DNA from: Arsenicibacter sp965247375
Lineage (GTDB): Bacteria > Bacteroidota > Bacteroidia > Cytophagales > Spirosomataceae
DNA length: 64,000 bases
Assembly (NCBI GenBank): GCA_965247375.1
Contig: CBDFHU010000082.1
Coordinates: 1 to 64,000 of the forward strand
Direction: 5' to 3'
Shown: positions 43,175 to 52,534 of the stretch, one piece after another
How positions within the stretch are numbered: the stretch's first letter is position 1
Layout: every line of letters begins with the position of its first letter
Notes under the pieces: generated by a model
Told to the model about the DNA's origin: nothing
Seen by the model: the letters and a program-made list of their open reading frames with translations, nothing else
Database searches by the model: none
Made by a program: the position numbers and the translations under genes

Positions 43175-44251
43175 ATGAAATTATTAGACTGGTATATACT
43201 CAAGCGTTTTTTACAAACGTACGTCTTTGTGGTGTTTGTGATTGTGCTGGTTGTCGTGATGATCGACTACACCGAAAAAATTGAAGATTTCCGGCAGCAC
43301 AATGCCCCGTTCAGCAAGATTGTCTTCGACTATTACCTGAATTTCATCCCCTACTGGGCGAACTACATCAGTCCGCTCATGGTGTTTATTGCGACCGTTT
43401 TCCTGACGTCCCGGCTCGCGGCCCGTACCGAGATTATTGCCATTCTGAGCAGCGGGGTGAGTTTTATGCGGCTGTTGCTGCCCTATCTGATCGGATCGCT
43501 GGTGCTCGGTGTGATGACCTATTTCATGGTGAACTACATCATTCCAAAGGCAAATAAGGTGCGGATTGCCTTTGAATTACAGTATACCAAAGACCCCTAT
43601 AACTTCACGGGCCGGAACGTACACATTAAAATTGCGCCGGATGTTTATGCCTATCTGGAAAGCTACAACAACTACAACCGGACCGGCTACAAGTTTACGC
43701 TGGAGCGGATCGAGGGCAACCAGCTGAAGCAGAAACTGACCGCCGACCGCATTGAGTGGGACACCACCCGCCGGAAATGGGCGATGTACGACTACCAGAT
43801 CCGGACCATCGATGGCATTAAGGAAACCCTGAAGCCGGGGATGCGCACCGATACAACGCTGAATCTGAAGCCGTCGGACTTTGAAAATGACTTTAACCTG
43901 TTCGAAACCTTTACGTTGCCGGAGCTGAACAACTACATTGATCTGCTCAGGAGCCGTGGTGCCGACGGGCTCGAAATCTACCTGCTCGAAAAATACGCCC
44001 GTGATACCCGGCCACTGGCTATCGTCATTCTTACAGTCATTGGTGTAATTGTGTCGGCCCGAAAAAGCCGGCGCGGGGTGGGCTGGCAGTTGGCACTGGG
44101 ATTCTTCCTGGCGTTTGTCTATCTCTTGTTTTTCATGCTGGCCAAGGGCGTTGCCCAGTCCGGCAATATGGATCCTTTACTGGCCGTATGGCTGCCAAAC
44201 ATTGTTTTTACCATCATTGGTGTAGTTTTGTACAAAACGATTCCAAGGTGA
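43175..44251 (+). CDS. lptG: LPS export permease, LptF/LptG family
   Basis: A 358-residue YjgP/YjgQ permease with three membrane helices at each end and a periplasmic beta-jellyroll domain between (about residues 130-270). It begins MKLLDWYILKRFLQTY, a family-typical start. LptF/G form the membrane part of the ABC machine that extracts lipopolysaccharide and feeds it to the Lpt bridge. Its stop overlaps the GTG start of the EamA gene (GTGA), so the two are probably translationally coupled. Confidence 0.93.
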   Translation: MKLLDWYILKRFLQTYVFVVFVIVLVVVMIDYTEKIEDFRQHNAPFSKIVFDYYLNFIPYWANYISPLMVFIATVFLTSRLAARTEIIAILSSGVSFMRLLLPYLIGSLVLGVMTYFMVNYIIPKANKVRIAFELQYTKDPYNFTGRNVHIKIAPDVYAYLESYNNYNRTGYKFTLERIEGNQLKQKLTADRIEWDTTRRKWAMYDYQIRTIDGIKETLKPGMRTDTTLNLKPSDFENDFNLFETFTLPELNNYIDLLRSRGADGLEIYLLEKYARDTRPLAIVILTVIGVIVSARKSRRGVGWQLALGFFLAFVYLLFFMLAKGVAQSGNMDPLLAVWLPNIVFTIIGVVLYKTIPR

Positions 44252-45186
44252 AACCAAAGCTATACGATTACCTGCATCTGCATTTTCTGGTTGTTATCTG
44301 GGGGTTTACTGCCATCCTCGGGCTCTTGCTCGATCCGCTGAATGCACCGGCGGTGGTGGCCTACCGTACCTTACTGGCGTCAGCCGGCCTGGCACTGGTG
44401 GTATATGTCCGTAATAAGGACGGCTTCACGGTAATGGCCGCTGACCGCTGGCGGTTGCTGGGGACGGGCGTGATCATTGCCGTACACTGGCTGGCGTTTT
44501 TCGGCGCGGCGCGGCTGGCCAATGCATCGGTATGTCTGGCCGGGATGGCAACGGGCTCAATCTGGACCAGCCTGCTGGAGCCGCTCCTGCTGCGGCGACG
44601 GGTCCGGCCGGTCGAGGTCGTGCTGGGTGTTGTGGTCATGTTCGGTCTGTATCTGATCTTCCGGTTCGCCTTCGATAAGGTGCTTGGGTTATCGGTAGCC
44701 ATTTTTTCGGCGATGCTGGCCTCGCTTTTTACAATTATCAACAGCCGGTTTGCCCGGCGTATTCCGGCGCTGACGATGTCATTTTACGAAATGACGGGTG
44801 CTTTCCTGACATCCGGCCTCTTTCTGCTGTTGTTTTACCTAACGGTCATCAATGATGCCGGCGCGACCGGTAACAGAGCTATAAATCAGTACTTTGTTCC
44901 CTTGTCAGGTGGTCAGTGGCTGTGGCTTGCGGTGCTGGCAGGCGTCTGTACGGTGTATGCCTATACCGCATCCATGAGCCTGTTACGTAAATTTTCACCC
45001 TTTGCTGTGAATTTGACCGTAAATTTGGAACCGGTTTATGGGATTTTATTGGCTGTCCTGATTTTCAAAGATAAAGAACGGATGACGCCGGGGTTTTACA
45101 TCGGTACACTCGTTATCTTAGCCGCCGTTTTAGCCTATCCAATTATAATGAAAGGTGGAGAGCCGACCGTAGCGCAGACCGATTAA
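44248..45186 (+). CDS. EamA/DMT-superfamily transporter
   Basis: A 312-residue protein with about ten membrane helices in two EamA repeats. The GTG start at 44248 overlaps the lptG stop; the longer frame from 44188 would run deep into lptG and is rejected. The second-repeat hallmark NLEPVYGILLAVLIFKDKE is clear. EamA proteins export amino acids or other small molecules, and relatives (ArnE/ArnF) flip lipid-linked sugars. Its place amid lptG and glycosyltransferase genes makes a lipid-sugar flippase role possible, but this is inference. Confidence 0.9.
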   Translation: MKPKLYDYLHLHFLVVIWGFTAILGLLLDPLNAPAVVAYRTLLASAGLALVVYVRNKDGFTVMAADRWRLLGTGVIIAVHWLAFFGAARLANASVCLAGMATGSIWTSLLEPLLLRRRVRPVEVVLGVVVMFGLYLIFRFAFDKVLGLSVAIFSAMLASLFTIINSRFARRIPALTMSFYEMTGAFLTSGLFLLLFYLTVINDAGATGNRAINQYFVPLSGGQWLWLAVLAGVCTVYAYTASMSLLRKFSPFAVNLTVNLEPVYGILLAVLIFKDKERMTPGFYIGTLVILAAVLAYPIIMKGGEPTVAQTD

Positions 45187-45217
45187 CGGCTCACTACATC
45201 TCTCTTCATGACTAGAT

Positions 45218-46621
45218 ATGAAGCATCCGATTGTGCGCCTGCTGATGCAACTTGGCGCGGTGTTCCTGTTTCTTTTTGCGTACGTTCCGCTGCTGGTGCT
45301 GTCGTTTTTTAACCATCCGTCTGCTGCCGACGATTATTGTTTTGCGGACACGGCGCTGAAACACGGGTTCTGGCAGGCACAGATATTTTACTATGACGGA
45401 TGGACAGGCCGTTATTTCTCCAATTTTCTGGTACACGGTACCCCGCTGGTATGGGGCTGGTATGACGGGTTCCGGCTCATTCCGCTGCTGGCCGTGACGG
45501 GTTTACTGGCCTCAATTTATTCATTACTGAGCGAACTGCTGCGCGGGCAGTCAAAGCAAACGCTGATTCTGTCGACGGCCATCCTGTTTTTTGTCAGCAT
45601 CGTTTCCTTACAGAGCAGTGTCGAGGCATTTTTCTGGACGGCTGCGGTGGCATCATACACCGTACCGACTGCGCTGACATTTTACCTGATTGCTGTTATC
45701 ATCCGCTGGTACCGGCTGCGCGACGGATTTATTAAATCATTGACCGTTGTCTGGGCCGCTTTTCTGGTATTTGCCATTGTTGGCTCCAGCGAAACCAACC
45801 TGATTGTACTGGTGCTGCTTTTACTGGCACTCGGTGCATACCGGTTACTGTTTCAGCAAAAGCTGGACTGGTTTCTGGGCATGCTCATTATCATGTCTTT
45901 TATATCAAGCTGGTTATTATTCCGGGCCGAGGGCAATGCGATCCGGATGGGGGGTAACCCGCACGGCGGCGAGTTTATCAATTCCCTGGTTTCTTCGCTT
46001 GGGTGGCTGGGTATGTCGCTGGGGATGTGGCTCCTCAAAACGCCCGTTATTCCGTTATCGATCTTGTACGTACCGCTGGCCCTGCGCCTGTTGCGGCCGA
46101 ATAGTCCGGTGCGTTACCTGTTTCAGGTGCCGGCCGGTATTGTAACGCTGGTTTATATCGGCCTGCTGGGAGCGCTCATTTTTCCGTCCTATTATGGAAT
46201 CGGGTTGCCGCCTGCCTTCCGGACGATGAATGTGTTTTATTATTTCGCACTCTACGGCTGGTTTTATGTACTGACGACGTGGGTTTACTTTGCCAGCCGG
46301 CAGAGCTGGCGGGTCGAACGCTTTAGCGTGCCGGTTAGCGTACCGGTACTGATGGTGATCTGGGTCGGGGTGGCGATCTGGTTCAGCCAGCCGCTGAAGC
46401 TGATGTATAACGACTTGCTACGGGGGCATGCGTCAACGTTTAACCGCGAAATGAACGAACGCCGCGATCTGCTGCTGCAACCGGGCAAAGAAGTTAAGCT
46501 GAAACCACTCAGCATCCAGCCGCCCAGCTTATTTGTGGATGACATCAAAGAAGACCCTGAATATCTCTGGAATCGTTGCCAGGCAGGTTATTACGGACAT
46601 CAGAAACTAATCTTAGAGTGA
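45218..46621 (+). CDS. polytopic GT-C-like membrane protein (DUF6056-like)
   Basis: A 467-residue protein with about 10 membrane helices. After the first helix comes an acidic pair in HPSAADDYCFADTA and then DGWTGRYFSNFL, a layout like GT-C glycosyltransferases, which use a periplasmic Asp in the first loop to transfer sugar from a polyprenyl-phosphate donor; it resembles DUF6056 proteins. It starts 31 bases after the EamA gene and overlaps the GT2 gene by GTGA. The acceptor is unknown. Confidence 0.75.
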   Translation: MKHPIVRLLMQLGAVFLFLFAYVPLLVLSFFNHPSAADDYCFADTALKHGFWQAQIFYYDGWTGRYFSNFLVHGTPLVWGWYDGFRLIPLLAVTGLLASIYSLLSELLRGQSKQTLILSTAILFFVSIVSLQSSVEAFFWTAAVASYTVPTALTFYLIAVIIRWYRLRDGFIKSLTVVWAAFLVFAIVGSSETNLIVLVLLLLALGAYRLLFQQKLDWFLGMLIIMSFISSWLLFRAEGNAIRMGGNPHGGEFINSLVSSLGWLGMSLGMWLLKTPVIPLSILYVPLALRLLRPNSPVRYLFQVPAGIVTLVYIGLLGALIFPSYYGIGLPPAFRTMNVFYYFALYGWFYVLTTWVYFASRQSWRVERFSVPVSVPVLMVIWVGVAIWFSQPLKLMYNDLLRGHASTFNREMNERRDLLLQPGKEVKLKPLSIQPPSLFVDDIKEDPEYLWNRCQAGYYGHQKLILE

Positions 46622-47352
46622 AAACGTGTATCATCGTTCCCTGTTACAACGAGGCTCAGCGGTTGCCTGTGTCGGATTTCCAGACGTACCTGCGCGATAA
46701 TCCCGGCATTCATGTCTGCTTTGTCGATGATGGCAGTCAGGACGGTACCAAAGCGGTGTTGCAGGGGCTGGAAACGGCCCTGCCGATGCAGGTAACAGCC
46801 CTGATTCTACCGCAGAATCTGGGTAAGGCCGGTGCAGTCAGGGCAGGCATGCTCCACAAGGCGTCAGACGGCTACGATTGTCTGGGATATCTGGATGCCG
46901 ATCTGGCAACGCCGCTCGACGCTATTCAGGATCTGGAAACGATACTGGCCGCCCAGCCGGGTCTGGATCTGGTCATGGGATCCCGGATTAAATTTCTGGG
47001 GACTGATATTCAGCGAGATACTTTCCGGCACTATACCGGTCGCGTGATAGCTACCTTTATCAGTAATATTCTCCGGCTGCCGGTCTATGATAGTCAGTGT
47101 GGCGCTAAACTGTTCCGGCAGCGGGTGGTTGCCGCGCTCTTTCAGGAGAGTTTTTTAAGCCCGTGGCTTTTTGATGTCGAGCTGCTGGCCCGGCTCATTC
47201 AGATGCACGGCCGTCAGAACCTGTTGCGGGGACACGTGGCAGAAATGCCGCTGCGGCAATGGATTGAGCAACATGACTCGCGGGTGAAAATGAGCTATTT
47301 TTTCCGGCTATGGTACGAACTGTACCGTATCCATCAGAAATACCGAACTTAA
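46618..47352 (+). CDS. GT2 glycosyltransferase, polyprenyl-phosphate-sugar synthase type
   Basis: A 244-residue cytosolic glycosyltransferase of family 2. The GTG at 46618 overlaps the preceding stop and is chosen over the longer frame. Motifs: CIIVPCYNEAQRLP at the start, VDDGSQDGT (nucleotide-sugar Asp), YLDADLATP (DxD metal site) and DSQCGAKLFRQ, the last typical of dolichyl/polyprenyl-phosphate glucose or mannose synthases. No membrane helices. It would charge a lipid carrier with sugar for the GT-C-like proteins beside it. Confidence 0.9.
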   Translation: MKTCIIVPCYNEAQRLPVSDFQTYLRDNPGIHVCFVDDGSQDGTKAVLQGLETALPMQVTALILPQNLGKAGAVRAGMLHKASDGYDCLGYLDADLATPLDAIQDLETILAAQPGLDLVMGSRIKFLGTDIQRDTFRHYTGRVIATFISNILRLPVYDSQCGAKLFRQRVVAALFQESFLSPWLFDVELLARLIQMHGRQNLLRGHVAEMPLRQWIEQHDSRVKMSYFFRLWYELYRIHQKYRT

Positions 47353-47367
47353 CGTAATTACTTAACC

Positions 47368-49110
47368 ATGAATCGTATTTACCGGACGCTTACCTATCCA
47401 TCGATAACCTGGTTGCTGATCCTGCTGCCGGTTGCAGGCTTCTTCGCCTATTTCTTTACCCTGCGTTACGATATTCCCTGGTTCGACGAATACGAGAACA
47501 TTCCTTTCTTTTTGCAGCAGTTTCTGGATGCCGGCTCGTTTCAGGAGCGGATGGCTGCCCTGCTCCGGCCAAATAATGAACACCGGGTGGTATATGCGCG
47601 TCTGGTCGTATTCGGGCAATACCTGCTGACGGGCGGTATCAGCTATAGCGGTCTGATGCTCTGGGGTAATCTGGGACTGGTAGTCATTCTGATCCTGCTT
47701 TATAGTACGATCCGGCGGCTGGGTTTGCCGGCGGCCTATCTGCTGCCCGTTCCGTTAATGCTCTTCTCGGCCCAGAATTACCTGCTGACCTTTACCGCCA
47801 TTTACACCCTGCAATATCTGGCGATCATTATGCTGGTTATGGTCACGTTTTTCCTGCTGGCACAGGACGGTACCCGGTTGTCCGGTTCGCTGACGCGCCC
47901 CAAAGAACGACCGGTCTATTTCGGCCTTGCGTTGGTTATGGGTGTTCTGGCAACGTTCAGTATGGGAAACGGTATTCTGCTCTGGCCGGCGGGAGCCGCG
48001 ATGCTGTTCATTCAGCGCCGCTGGATACAGATGGGTATCTGGCTTTTGATTGGCGCAGCCAGTATTTATCTGTATTTTCTGGGCTATCCGGTGCAGCAGG
48101 GCAATGCCGAGGGGTTTGCCTATGTGTTGAAGCACCCGTTCCAGACCATTGCCGGGTTCCTGATTTTTGCCGGCAGTATTTTTGACTTTTTCCCGGCCTG
48201 GCCAATTGAAAAGCGGGTACATCTGCCGTTTGTGATGGGGCTGTTAGTGATCGGATTTCTGGCCTACTGGCTTATCCGTGTGGTTTTCCGGAAAGAACGG
48301 ACAACCTCGTTTACGGATGTATTTCTGTTGGGATGTGCCTTGTTTCTGCTAGCCAATATGGGACTGATTGCTTTTTTCCGGATCAGGTTCTATTTCGGTA
48401 TGGTGCTGCATAGTTCCTACCGGACCTATTCGCTGGTATTGTGGTCGGTTGCCTATGTAGCGCTGCTGCATACCATCGCAACCTCAGGCCGGATCAGTGT
48501 GCAGCGGCAGGCACTCATCAACCGGTACATTCTGGTCGGCCTGTTTGCTGTATTCGTCTTTGTGAGCGGCTTTACCTATAAAACATACATTCCGGAAGCC
48601 GTTCAGCGGCGGTTGCACATGCAGGGACTGACCTACAACCAGCAGCATAACCGGATTGGCCTGGGTGGTACCCGTGACTCGGCACTGGCAAAATGGATTA
48701 TCGAACTGACGGCAATGATGAAGGATCGGGGATGGTATACCTTACCCGAACCGGCCATTACCGCCGATGAAGCGAAAATCAGCGGCATGGTGCGTGATAC
48801 CATTAAGGCAACACCGTATGCCATCGAATATAAGCCGGATTATGTGGTAGTCAGTAGTGATGAGGCAGGCTATACCGTTGACCGGCACACGGGCACCTAT
48901 CTGATCTTCCGTTCAGATCAGCGAGCGTATATCATGTTTGCAGAGCCCAACAAGCCCAAAGGCCGTCATCCGTTCAGAGCCCTGCCGGGCTGGTCGGCCG
49001 CTATGCCGAAAGCACTGGTTGAGCCGGGGAGCTACCGGATCGGCCTGTTCCGGATGGATAACGGAAAGGGTTCTGTCCAGTACACAAACAAATTTGTATC
49101 GGTTGACTAA
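47368..49110 (+). CDS. polytopic GT-C-like membrane protein, unnamed family
   Basis: A 580-residue membrane protein with about 11 helices and a C-terminal soluble domain (about 440-580). The first periplasmic loop has an acidic WFDEYENIPFF motif followed by NNEHRVVYARLVV, recalling GT-C enzymes. It starts 15 bases after the GT2 gene. It is not clearly homologous to the 45218-46621 protein beyond topology. Likely function is sugar transfer at the outer face of the inner membrane; unproven. Confidence 0.7.
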   Translation: MNRIYRTLTYPSITWLLILLPVAGFFAYFFTLRYDIPWFDEYENIPFFLQQFLDAGSFQERMAALLRPNNEHRVVYARLVVFGQYLLTGGISYSGLMLWGNLGLVVILILLYSTIRRLGLPAAYLLPVPLMLFSAQNYLLTFTAIYTLQYLAIIMLVMVTFFLLAQDGTRLSGSLTRPKERPVYFGLALVMGVLATFSMGNGILLWPAGAAMLFIQRRWIQMGIWLLIGAASIYLYFLGYPVQQGNAEGFAYVLKHPFQTIAGFLIFAGSIFDFFPAWPIEKRVHLPFVMGLLVIGFLAYWLIRVVFRKERTTSFTDVFLLGCALFLLANMGLIAFFRIRFYFGMVLHSSYRTYSLVLWSVAYVALLHTIATSGRISVQRQALINRYILVGLFAVFVFVSGFTYKTYIPEAVQRRLHMQGLTYNQQHNRIGLGGTRDSALAKWIIELTAMMKDRGWYTLPEPAITADEAKISGMVRDTIKATPYAIEYKPDYVVVSSDEAGYTVDRHTGTYLIFRSDQRAYIMFAEPNKPKGRHPFRALPGWSAAMPKALVEPGSYRIGLFRMDNGKGSVQYTNKFVSVD

Positions 49111-49127
49111 GAAGGCACTGATCCTGA

Positions 49128-49610
49128 TTATTGTTCCGTTGGCAGCTCCTTAACCAACAGCGCCATTGTATCCAGCATATTATCAATTTGCTCCGCGCCG
49201 GCAATATCATCAAACTGCCCGCGTAACTCCTGCATGCACTGAGTAAGGGCTATAAACAGCGATTTTCCACGGTCGCTCAGGTAAATGATACTTGAGCGGC
49301 TGTCATTTTCATTCTTCTTCAGGTATATATAGCCGGATGCTTCCAGTAAGCTTACCGTTTTACTCATCATTTGCTTCGTTACGCAGGCATGACGGGCCAG
49401 TTCGCTGTTGGTAATACCACCTTCTTCAATGTGCGACAGAAAAGAGAGGTAGCTTACCTTGAAATCATCAAAGCCCAGTTCGTGCAGTTTGCCTTCCAGA
49501 TAATTACCCATATAGCGTTTCAGACGCATCATTAAGCGGCCGAACGAGCGTTCGCGCAACGCACGGTAATGCGCGAAATCGTAGGAAATATTGGCTTCTT
49601 CGGAGATCAT
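49128..49610 (-). CDS. MarR-family transcriptional repressor
   Basis: A 160-residue winged-helix regulator. The helix-turn-helix (about 65-110) reads GITNSELARHACVTKQMMSKTVSLLEASG and the wing has ENDSRSSIIYLSDRG, the classic MarR DxRx2 signature. It is divergent from the emrA-like efflux operon; three palindromes between the genes are its likely operators. The sequence thus suggests repression of efflux relieved by small aromatic or drug-like molecules. Confidence 0.93.
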   Translation of the reverse strand: MISEEANISYDFAHYRALRERSFGRLMMRLKRYMGNYLEGKLHELGFDDFKVSYLSFLSHIEEGGITNSELARHACVTKQMMSKTVSLLEASGYIYLKKNENDSRSSIIYLSDRGKSLFIALTQCMQELRGQFDDIAGAEQIDNMLDTMALLVKELPTEQ

Positions 49611-49657
49611 GGCTGAAAGATACTGTTTTAATGAGTTTTTAATTCAAATGTGCAACA

Positions 49658-49665
49658 CAAAAGTA
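49658..49665 (-). promoter_or_regulatory. candidate -7 promoter element of marR
   Basis: On the minus strand TACTTTTG fits TAnnTTTG, 48 bases before the marR start. It touches the first operator palindrome. Confidence 0.5.
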
Positions 49666-49733
49666 GTCAATTTGGTTGACTTGATAGTCAACTTGGTTTA
49701 CATTTGCACCACAATAGTCAAACGAGTTGACTA
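49665..49733. promoter_or_regulatory. three MarR-type operator palindromes
   Basis: AGTCAA-5-TTGACT at 49665-49681, an imperfect AGTCAA-5-TTTACA at 49686-49702, and TAGTCAA-5-TTGACTA at 49715-49733 (perfect 7-bp arms). Centres of the first two are 21 bases apart, two helical turns; the third is 30 further on. Confidence 0.75.
49676..49706 (+). promoter_or_regulatory. efflux operon promoter
   Basis: TTG at 49676-49678 and TACATTTG at 49699-49706, spacer 20, match the Bacteroidota promoter. The -33 box lies in operator 1 and the -7 box overlaps operator 2, so a bound repressor would block it. Confidence 0.7.
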
Positions 49734-49786
49734 CCTATTAAGTTGCATAAGCATTAAAATTACTCGTAATCAAACAAGCATAAGTA

Positions 49787-50875
49787 ATGTCAACCGAACA
49801 AGCCAATCCTGTAAAGAAATATTTGCCACGGCTTATTGGGCTCATCGTTGTGGTCGCTGCCGCGTTTTACGGATTTCAGTCGTATCGTTATAATCAGAAG
49901 TACGAAACAACGGATAACGCACAGATTGAAGGTAATACAGCTCCGGTGCTTGCCCGTGTGGCCGGTTATGTACAGCAAGTGTCTGTAGATGACTACACAG
50001 ACGTTAAGAAAGATCAGGTACTGGTTGTGATTGATCCACAGGAATATGATGTGGCCCTACAACAGGCTGAAGCCGATTATCAGCAGACACTGGCCGATAT
50101 TCAGACCGCACAGGCGGACCTGCAGACGGCTCAGGCCAATCTGCGCAATGTAGCCCAGAACCTGCGTGTCACCCAGTCGAATGCCAGCGTACAGGCTGCC
50201 CGCCGCGACAAAGCGCAAAAAGATCTGCAACGTGATCAGAACCTGTACAACGAACAGTCATTAACCCAGAAACAACTGGAAGATACCCGCAACAATGCCG
50301 ATGTGCAGGGACGTCAGTACGAAGCCAGTCAGCAGCAGATTGCGTTAGCTCAGACGTCGGAAGGCGTAGCTAAAGCCGGTATTGCCAAAGCACAGGCGTC
50401 GATTCAGAAAATGCAGGCCATGCTGAAAGTGAAGGAGGCAGCCGTACAGAACGCACGCCTCCGGATTGGCTATACGAAGCTGATGGCGCCGATTTCGGGC
50501 AAAATCGGCCGGAAAAACGTGGTGGTAGGCCAGTATGTTCAGCCGGGCCAGAACCTGTTTACCATCGTAGCGGACTCTACGTTCTGGGTGGTAGCCAATT
50601 TTAAGGAAACACAGCTGGAAAAAATGCGCGTCGGTCAGCCGGTTGAGATCAAGCTGGACGCTTATCCGGATCTGGACGTGAAAGGTAAAGTCGTTTCGCT
50701 CTCTGAAGCCACCGGCTCTAAGTTTGCCCTGCTTCCGGCCGATAACGCCACCGGTAACTTCGTAAAACTGACACAGCGCGTGCCGGTGAAAATCGAAATC
50801 GAGAACCCTGAAAAATACAAAAGCCTGCTTCGTGCCGGTCTGAGTACAGAAATTGCTGTTCAGGTAGCCCAATAA
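49787..50875 (+). CDS. HlyD/EmrA-family membrane-fusion protein
   Basis: A 362-residue periplasmic adaptor. One N-terminal membrane helix (about 13-31) is followed by YETTDNAQIEGNTAPVLARV, the EmrA-type start of the lipoyl domain, a long Gln/Ala-rich coiled-coil hairpin (about 85-215), the second lipoyl half (RIGYTKLMAPISGKIGRKNV) and a beta-barrel domain. It joins the EmrB-like pump to TolC. It is the first gene of the MarR-controlled operon. Confidence 0.94.
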   Translation: MSTEQANPVKKYLPRLIGLIVVVAAAFYGFQSYRYNQKYETTDNAQIEGNTAPVLARVAGYVQQVSVDDYTDVKKDQVLVVIDPQEYDVALQQAEADYQQTLADIQTAQADLQTAQANLRNVAQNLRVTQSNASVQAARRDKAQKDLQRDQNLYNEQSLTQKQLEDTRNNADVQGRQYEASQQQIALAQTSEGVAKAGIAKAQASIQKMQAMLKVKEAAVQNARLRIGYTKLMAPISGKIGRKNVVVGQYVQPGQNLFTIVADSTFWVVANFKETQLEKMRVGQPVEIKLDAYPDLDVKGKVVSLSEATGSKFALLPADNATGNFVKLTQRVPVKIEIENPEKYKSLLRAGLSTEIAVQVAQ

Positions 50876-50944
50876 CGGATTGGTGCCGGACAGGACATTA
50901 ACAGGCCGCAGACTTCTTACTGACGGCCCAGAAAACACAACAAC

Positions 50945-52519
50945 ATGGCTCAACAAGGATTTCGCCGGTGGATTGTCGTACTGACGGTTGTATCGGCGGC
51001 CATCATGGAGTTGATTGATACGTCGATTGTCAACGTCGGGCTCACCCAGATGGCGGGTAACCTGGGCGTAACGATCGAAGACATTTCGTGGGTCGTTACG
51101 TCCTACGCCATTGCCAACGTAATCGTCATTCCGATGACCGGCTTTTTTCAGAACTATTTCGGCCGGAAAAACTATTACATCGCATCCATTATCCTGTTTA
51201 CCCTCGCCTCGTATGCCTGCGGGATTGCGGATGACCTCTGGACGTTAACCTTTTTCCGGTTTGTGCAGGGGGTAGGTGGCGGGGCGCTGCTCTCCACTTC
51301 ACAGGGGATTATGTACGATTCTTTCCCGCCCCAGCAGCGGCCTATTGCGTCGGCAATCTTCGGGATGGGTATCGTCATGGGACCAACGCTGGGCCCGACA
51401 CTGGGTGGGTTTATCATCGATAATTACCATTGGAGCTGGATGTTCTTCATTAACGTACCGTTCGGTATTCTGGCCACGTTTCTGTGCGTGAACTTTATTG
51501 AAAAACAACCGCAGGAACACAATATTGACCGGAGTAAAATCAGCATTGACCAACTGGGTATTCTGCTGCTGGCCGTCGGCGTCGGTAGTCTGCAATACGT
51601 ACTGGAACGGGGCGAGGCCGATGACTGGTTCGACGACCATACCATTCTGGCTTTAACGGTTGCGGCTGCCATTTCCATCCCGATGTTTATCTGGTGGGAG
51701 CTGAAAACTAAAAATCCGGTGGTTGATCTGCGGGTACTGAAAAACCGGAATCTCGCAATCGGATCAATTCTGGTATTCATCATCGGGTACGGGCTCTTTA
51801 CGTCGATTATGCTGTTCCCGCTGTTTGTGCAGCGGATCATCGGCTACACAGCAACCAAAACCGGTAACCTGCTGATACCCGGCGGCCTTATTACCATCTT
51901 TGTCTTCCCGGTTGTCGGGCGGGCACTGGCCAACGGAGTGTCGCCACGGATTTTTGTTTCCATCGGCTATATCGCGTTTATCACCTTCTGTTTCATGATG
52001 GCTAGTTACAACGACTATGCTACTGAAGGACTGTTTACCATTGCCCTGCTGATCCGGGGGGTCGGGATGGCGTTGATCAATGCACCGCTGATCAACCAGT
52101 CGATTTCGACGCTGAAACCGCAGGAACTGCCGATGGGGATTGCCTTTACCAACATGATCCGTCAGCTGGGCGGCGCGTTCGGGGTGGCCGTGACGAACAC
52201 GTACATTACGCAGCGTTCGGCCATTCACCGCGGGGATCTTGTGTCGCATATTCAGGCGGGTGATATGCTCACAACCGAGCGCTTAAATGCCCTGACCCAG
52301 GGGCTGATCGGCCGTGGTATGAATGCTTTTGATGCGGCAACGGCAGCCTACCGGAATCTGGATCTTATTATTCAGAAACAGGCGCTGATGATTTCCTACC
52401 TGGATACGTTCCGCCTGGCAGGTACCTTTTTTATTGTCACTTTTCCCCTGTTGTTTTTCCTGCAGAACCGGAAAATGGATCCGGCTGCCGCTAAAGCCGC
52501 TGCCGATGCAGCTCACTAA
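50945..52519 (+). CDS. EmrB/QacA-family multidrug MFS transporter
   Basis: A 524-residue drug:proton antiporter of the DHA2 family with 14 predicted helices. Family markers: MELIDTSIVNVGLTQMAGNL in helix 1 (acidic residues included), SYAIANVIVIPMTGFF, GRKNYY in loop 2-3, and the antiporter motif C-like GMGIVMGPTLGPTLGGF. It works with the adaptor upstream and the TolC-like channel downstream as a tripartite pump. Confidence 0.95.
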   Translation: MAQQGFRRWIVVLTVVSAAIMELIDTSIVNVGLTQMAGNLGVTIEDISWVVTSYAIANVIVIPMTGFFQNYFGRKNYYIASIILFTLASYACGIADDLWTLTFFRFVQGVGGGALLSTSQGIMYDSFPPQQRPIASAIFGMGIVMGPTLGPTLGGFIIDNYHWSWMFFINVPFGILATFLCVNFIEKQPQEHNIDRSKISIDQLGILLLAVGVGSLQYVLERGEADDWFDDHTILALTVAAAISIPMFIWWELKTKNPVVDLRVLKNRNLAIGSILVFIIGYGLFTSIMLFPLFVQRIIGYTATKTGNLLIPGGLITIFVFPVVGRALANGVSPRIFVSIGYIAFITFCFMMASYNDYATEGLFTIALLIRGVGMALINAPLINQSISTLKPQELPMGIAFTNMIRQLGGAFGVAVTNTYITQRSAIHRGDLVSHIQAGDMLTTERLNALTQGLIGRGMNAFDAATAAYRNLDLIIQKQALMISYLDTFRLAGTFFIVTFPLLFFLQNRKMDPAAAKAAADAAH

Positions 52520-52534
52520 ACAGAACCAACACGT

